From contig CAJIZL010000017.1 in NCBI GenBank assembly GCA_905182035.1, forward strand, positions 1-64,000: DNA of 64,000 nucleotides. The letters are read 5' to 3'. Origin of the DNA: Oceanospirillaceae bacterium ASP10-02a (GTDB lineage: Bacteria; Pseudomonadota; Gammaproteobacteria; Pseudomonadales; Balneatricaceae). The position numbers and the translations under genes are program-made. Under the pieces are notes generated by a model. It was not told where the DNA came from, did not search any database, and saw only the letters and a program-made list of their open reading frames with translations. Shown here piece after piece: positions 62,167-64,000 of this stretch; within the stretch, counting starts at the first letter, position 1; each line of letters starts with the position of its first letter.

Positions 62167-63153
62167 ATGCAATATAGATCTCGACTCATTTTAAGCGCTT
62201 TTCTGGTGCTGGCTGTTAGTGCTTGCTCTAATACCAGCAGCCAGCCTAGCGGTATGTCACAATCGGCGGTGGTATCGGCGGCGAAAGCTAAAACTGAAGC
62301 TCGCTATGCCATTAAACAAGACTTGGGGCCTAAGCAGCACCTAGATATGAGTAAAGCCCCCGATGCAATTCCTAAAGTAGAGCCCCACAGCCGTGGTGGT
62401 AACAAGAGTCGATATGAAGTGTGGGGTAAATCTTATTCTGTAATGGCGTCTAGTTTAGGCTTTAAACAGCGTGGTTTAGCCTCTTGGTACGGCCAAAAGT
62501 TTCACGGTCATTTAACCTCTAATGGTGAGATCTATGACATGTACGCAATGAGCGCAGCCCATAAATCTTTGCCTTTACCAACTTACGCTCGTATTACTAA
62601 TCTGGCCAATAATAAGACGGTGATTGTTAGGGTTAACGATCGAGGCCCGTTTCATGGCGATCGCGTGATTGACTTGTCTTATGCTGCTGCCAGCAAGTTA
62701 GATTATCGTAAGACAGGTGTGGCAGAAGTGTTGGTTGAGGCCATTGACGCAAGTCAATGGAGTCCTGCGCTAGAGCAAAGTATTCGCAAGCAGCGTAACT
62801 ACAGCAGTTTTTCGTCATCACAAAGTGTGGCTAAGGCACCAGCTAAGTCTACCGCTAAGCCTGTTGTTCAAGCGCAGGTCTCACCCCAGAATGAAATTCG
62901 CCAACAATATAAACGTGTGGCGGACTATTACGTGCAAGTGGCTGCGGTGTCAAAGATTGGTGGCGCTTTGTTGTTGCGAAATACGCTAGTGCAAGAGCTT
63001 AGGCGTTCTAATGTATTTGTAGAGCAGGCTAGTGATCGACCCGATTTATTTCGTGTGTTAATTGGGCCTCTCACAGATGCCAACAGCGCAGTTGTATTAA
63101 TGCAGCGATTGGTGGCGTTGGGGCGTGGTCAAGGGCTTATGATAAAGCCTTAA
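62167..63153 (+). CDS. rlpA: RlpA septal/peptidoglycan lytic lipoprotein
   Basis: Outer-membrane lipoprotein that in Pseudomonas cleaves glycan strands lacking stem peptides. 328 residues with lipobox AVSAC (Cys20). The double-psi beta-barrel domain has RGLASWYGQKFHGHLTSNGE split around the active-site residues, SAAHKSLPLPTYARI and VRVNDRGPFHGDRVIDLS. An Ala/Lys-rich linker leads to a C-terminal SPOR domain (YYVQVAAVSK to FRVLIGPL). It lies 14 bp after mltB. Confidence 0.95.
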   Translation: MQYRSRLILSAFLVLAVSACSNTSSQPSGMSQSAVVSAAKAKTEARYAIKQDLGPKQHLDMSKAPDAIPKVEPHSRGGNKSRYEVWGKSYSVMASSLGFKQRGLASWYGQKFHGHLTSNGEIYDMYAMSAAHKSLPLPTYARITNLANNKTVIVRVNDRGPFHGDRVIDLSYAAASKLDYRKTGVAEVLVEAIDASQWSPALEQSIRKQRNYSSFSSSQSVAKAPAKSTAKPVVQAQVSPQNEIRQQYKRVADYYVQVAAVSKIGGALLLRNTLVQELRRSNVFVEQASDRPDLFRVLIGPLTDANSAVVLMQRLVALGRGQGLMIKP

Positions 63154-63178
63154 TTTTCTGCCTCAAGCACTGGTCTCA

Positions 63179-63187
63179 TGCTATAAT
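63179..63187 (+). promoter_or_regulatory. Extended -10 promoter of dacA
   Basis: TGC directly precedes a perfect TATAAT (63182-63187), 70 bp before the dacA ATG. It lies in the 104-bp rlpA-dacA gap. The -35 region is weak, as usual with extended -10 elements. Confidence 0.55.
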
Positions 63188-63257
63188 CTTGGCCGTTAAA
63201 AATTGCCAGTGGAAATTTTGAGTTTTCATTGAGCCAACACATTAAGGTAGTTTGAGT

Positions 63258-64000
63258 ATGGCAAATTTTGTGGCTTCGGCTAAATTACTATTCTGTAAAG
63301 TTAGACAAGCAATGCAGCATGGGCTTAGGGCTGCGGCGCTAGTCACGGCCGCAACTATGTTCCTGACTGTTAGCCTCGTTATTCCAGCACAAGCTGCTCA
63401 AGCATTAGTGCCTCAACCACCCCAACTTGGGGCTAGCGCATATATATTGATTGATGCGGTAACTGGCAAGGTCATCGCTGAAATGAACGCTGATGAAATG
63501 TTACCCCCTGCTAGCTTAACCAAGATGATGACAGCCTATATGCTGGCCTATGAGGTGGCTGCTGGTAACGTTTCCTTAGACGATCAGGTGCGCATTAGTG
63601 AAAAGGCATGGCGTACAAAAGGCTCGCGCATGTTTATCCAAGAAGGTAAATTTGTTAAGTTGGAAGACTTAATGCGTGGCATTATTATCCAATCTGGCAA
63701 CGACGCGAGTGTGGCAGTTGCAGAACATTTAGCCGGTACTGAAGAAGCTTTTGCAGACTTAATGAATCAACACGCAACTCGTATGGGTATGACTAAAACT
63801 CATTTCAGTAACTCCACAGGCTGGCCAGCAGAAGGTCATTTAACTACAGCAAGAGATCTAGCTATTTTGGCACGGGCTATTATTCTTGACCATCCAGAGA
63901 ATTACTTGGTGTATGCCGAAAAAGAATTTACCTTTAATAAAATTAGACAACCAAACCGTAATAAGTTGTTGTGGCGTGATAGCACAGTGGATGGCATGAA
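63258..64000 (+). CDS. dacA: D-alanyl-D-alanine carboxypeptidase (PBP5/6 type), cut at window end
   Basis: The reading frame opens with ATG at 63258 and runs to the end of the window (about 247 residues shown). It removes the terminal D-Ala of stem peptides. A long N-terminal region ends in a signal peptide (TAATMFLTVSLVIPAQA). Then come the SxxK nucleophile in ASLTKMMTAYM, WRTKGSRMFI, the SGN motif in QSGNDASVAVAEHL and NSTGWPAEGHLTTARDL. The expected KTG box and the C-terminal amphipathic anchor lie beyond the edge. Last visible gene of mltB-rlpA-dacA. Its D-Ala product could be used by Dat and Alr encoded nearby. Confidence 0.95.
   Translation, partial: MANFVASAKLLFCKVRQAMQHGLRAAALVTAATMFLTVSLVIPAQAAQALVPQPPQLGASAYILIDAVTGKVIAEMNADEMLPPASLTKMMTAYMLAYEVAAGNVSLDDQVRISEKAWRTKGSRMFIQEGKFVKLEDLMRGIIIQSGNDASVAVAEHLAGTEEAFADLMNQHATRMGMTKTHFSNSTGWPAEGHLTTARDLAILARAIILDHPENYLVYAEKEFTFNKIRQPNRNKLLWRDSTVDGM

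Overview
The window is chromosomal DNA of a Gammaproteobacterium with mid-40s G+C by eye. Several gene orders are of the Pseudomonas/Oceanospirillales/Cellvibrionales kind rather than the enteric kind: rpe-gph followed by trp genes, trpG-trpD-trpC followed by an OsmC-family gene, nadD-rsfS-rlmH-mrdA-rodA with mltB-rlpA-dacA, and prmA/dusB-fis-purH-purD. LptD, SurA, RlpA and two predicted lipoproteins show a Gram-negative envelope. I cannot name the species. Coding density is high, and I see no phage, insertion sequence or CRISPR array.

Layout. 1-2300: tRNA-Ile(CAU) with its own promoter and terminator, a VF530-type protein and a DMT-family exporter. 2485-7399 (minus): the macromolecular synthesis operon rpsU-yqeY-dnaG-rpoD. 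7679-9608 (plus): tsaD, folB, folK. 9668-17841 (minus): the lptD-surA-pdxA-rsmA-apaG-apaH chain followed by glpE and cca. 18045-20246 (plus): djlA, rpe, gph. 20271-22632: trpR-trpE-trpG behind a TrpR-type operator. 22664-30009: a catabolic insert (tartronate-semialdehyde reductase family, hydroxypyruvate isomerase family, Lrp-type regulator, putA, MFS transporter). 30109-34360: a second trpG, then trpD, trpC, an OsmC-family gene and hisC. 34411-43360 (minus): hinT, purD, purH, fis, dusB, a TSUP transporter, prmA, accC, accB, aroQ. 43518-45553: a predicted lipoprotein and a DUF2333 protein. 45601-47184 (minus): ppa, fbp. 47369-53957 (plus): ubiX, proA, nadD, rsfS, rlmH, mrdA, rodA. 53980-60963 (minus): an eight-gene D-amino-acid/5-oxoproline operon. 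61190-64000 (plus): mltB, rlpA, dacA (cut by the window end).

The most unusual part is 53980-60963. Two separate genes encode DUF1445 and DUF4392 proteins, the two domains fused in vertebrate D-glutamate cyclase. They sit with all three subunits of 5-oxoprolinase (pxpA, pxpB, pxpC), a LysR regulator, a D-amino-acid aminotransferase and alanine racemase. Read together, this looks like a route from D-glutamate through 5-oxoproline to L-glutamate, plus D-Ala/D-Glu interconversion. It lies inside the cluster for the cell-wall elongation machinery (PBP2, RodA, MltB, RlpA, DacA). A 25-bp palindrome with extra half-sites lies in front of it.

Other points worth following are two different anthranilate-synthase glutaminase genes on either side of the catabolic insert, a CCA-adding enzyme whose HD phosphohydrolase motif is gone, a PutA without the ribbon-helix-helix domain next to an Lrp-type gene, and an inverted repeat over the dusB-fis promoter.
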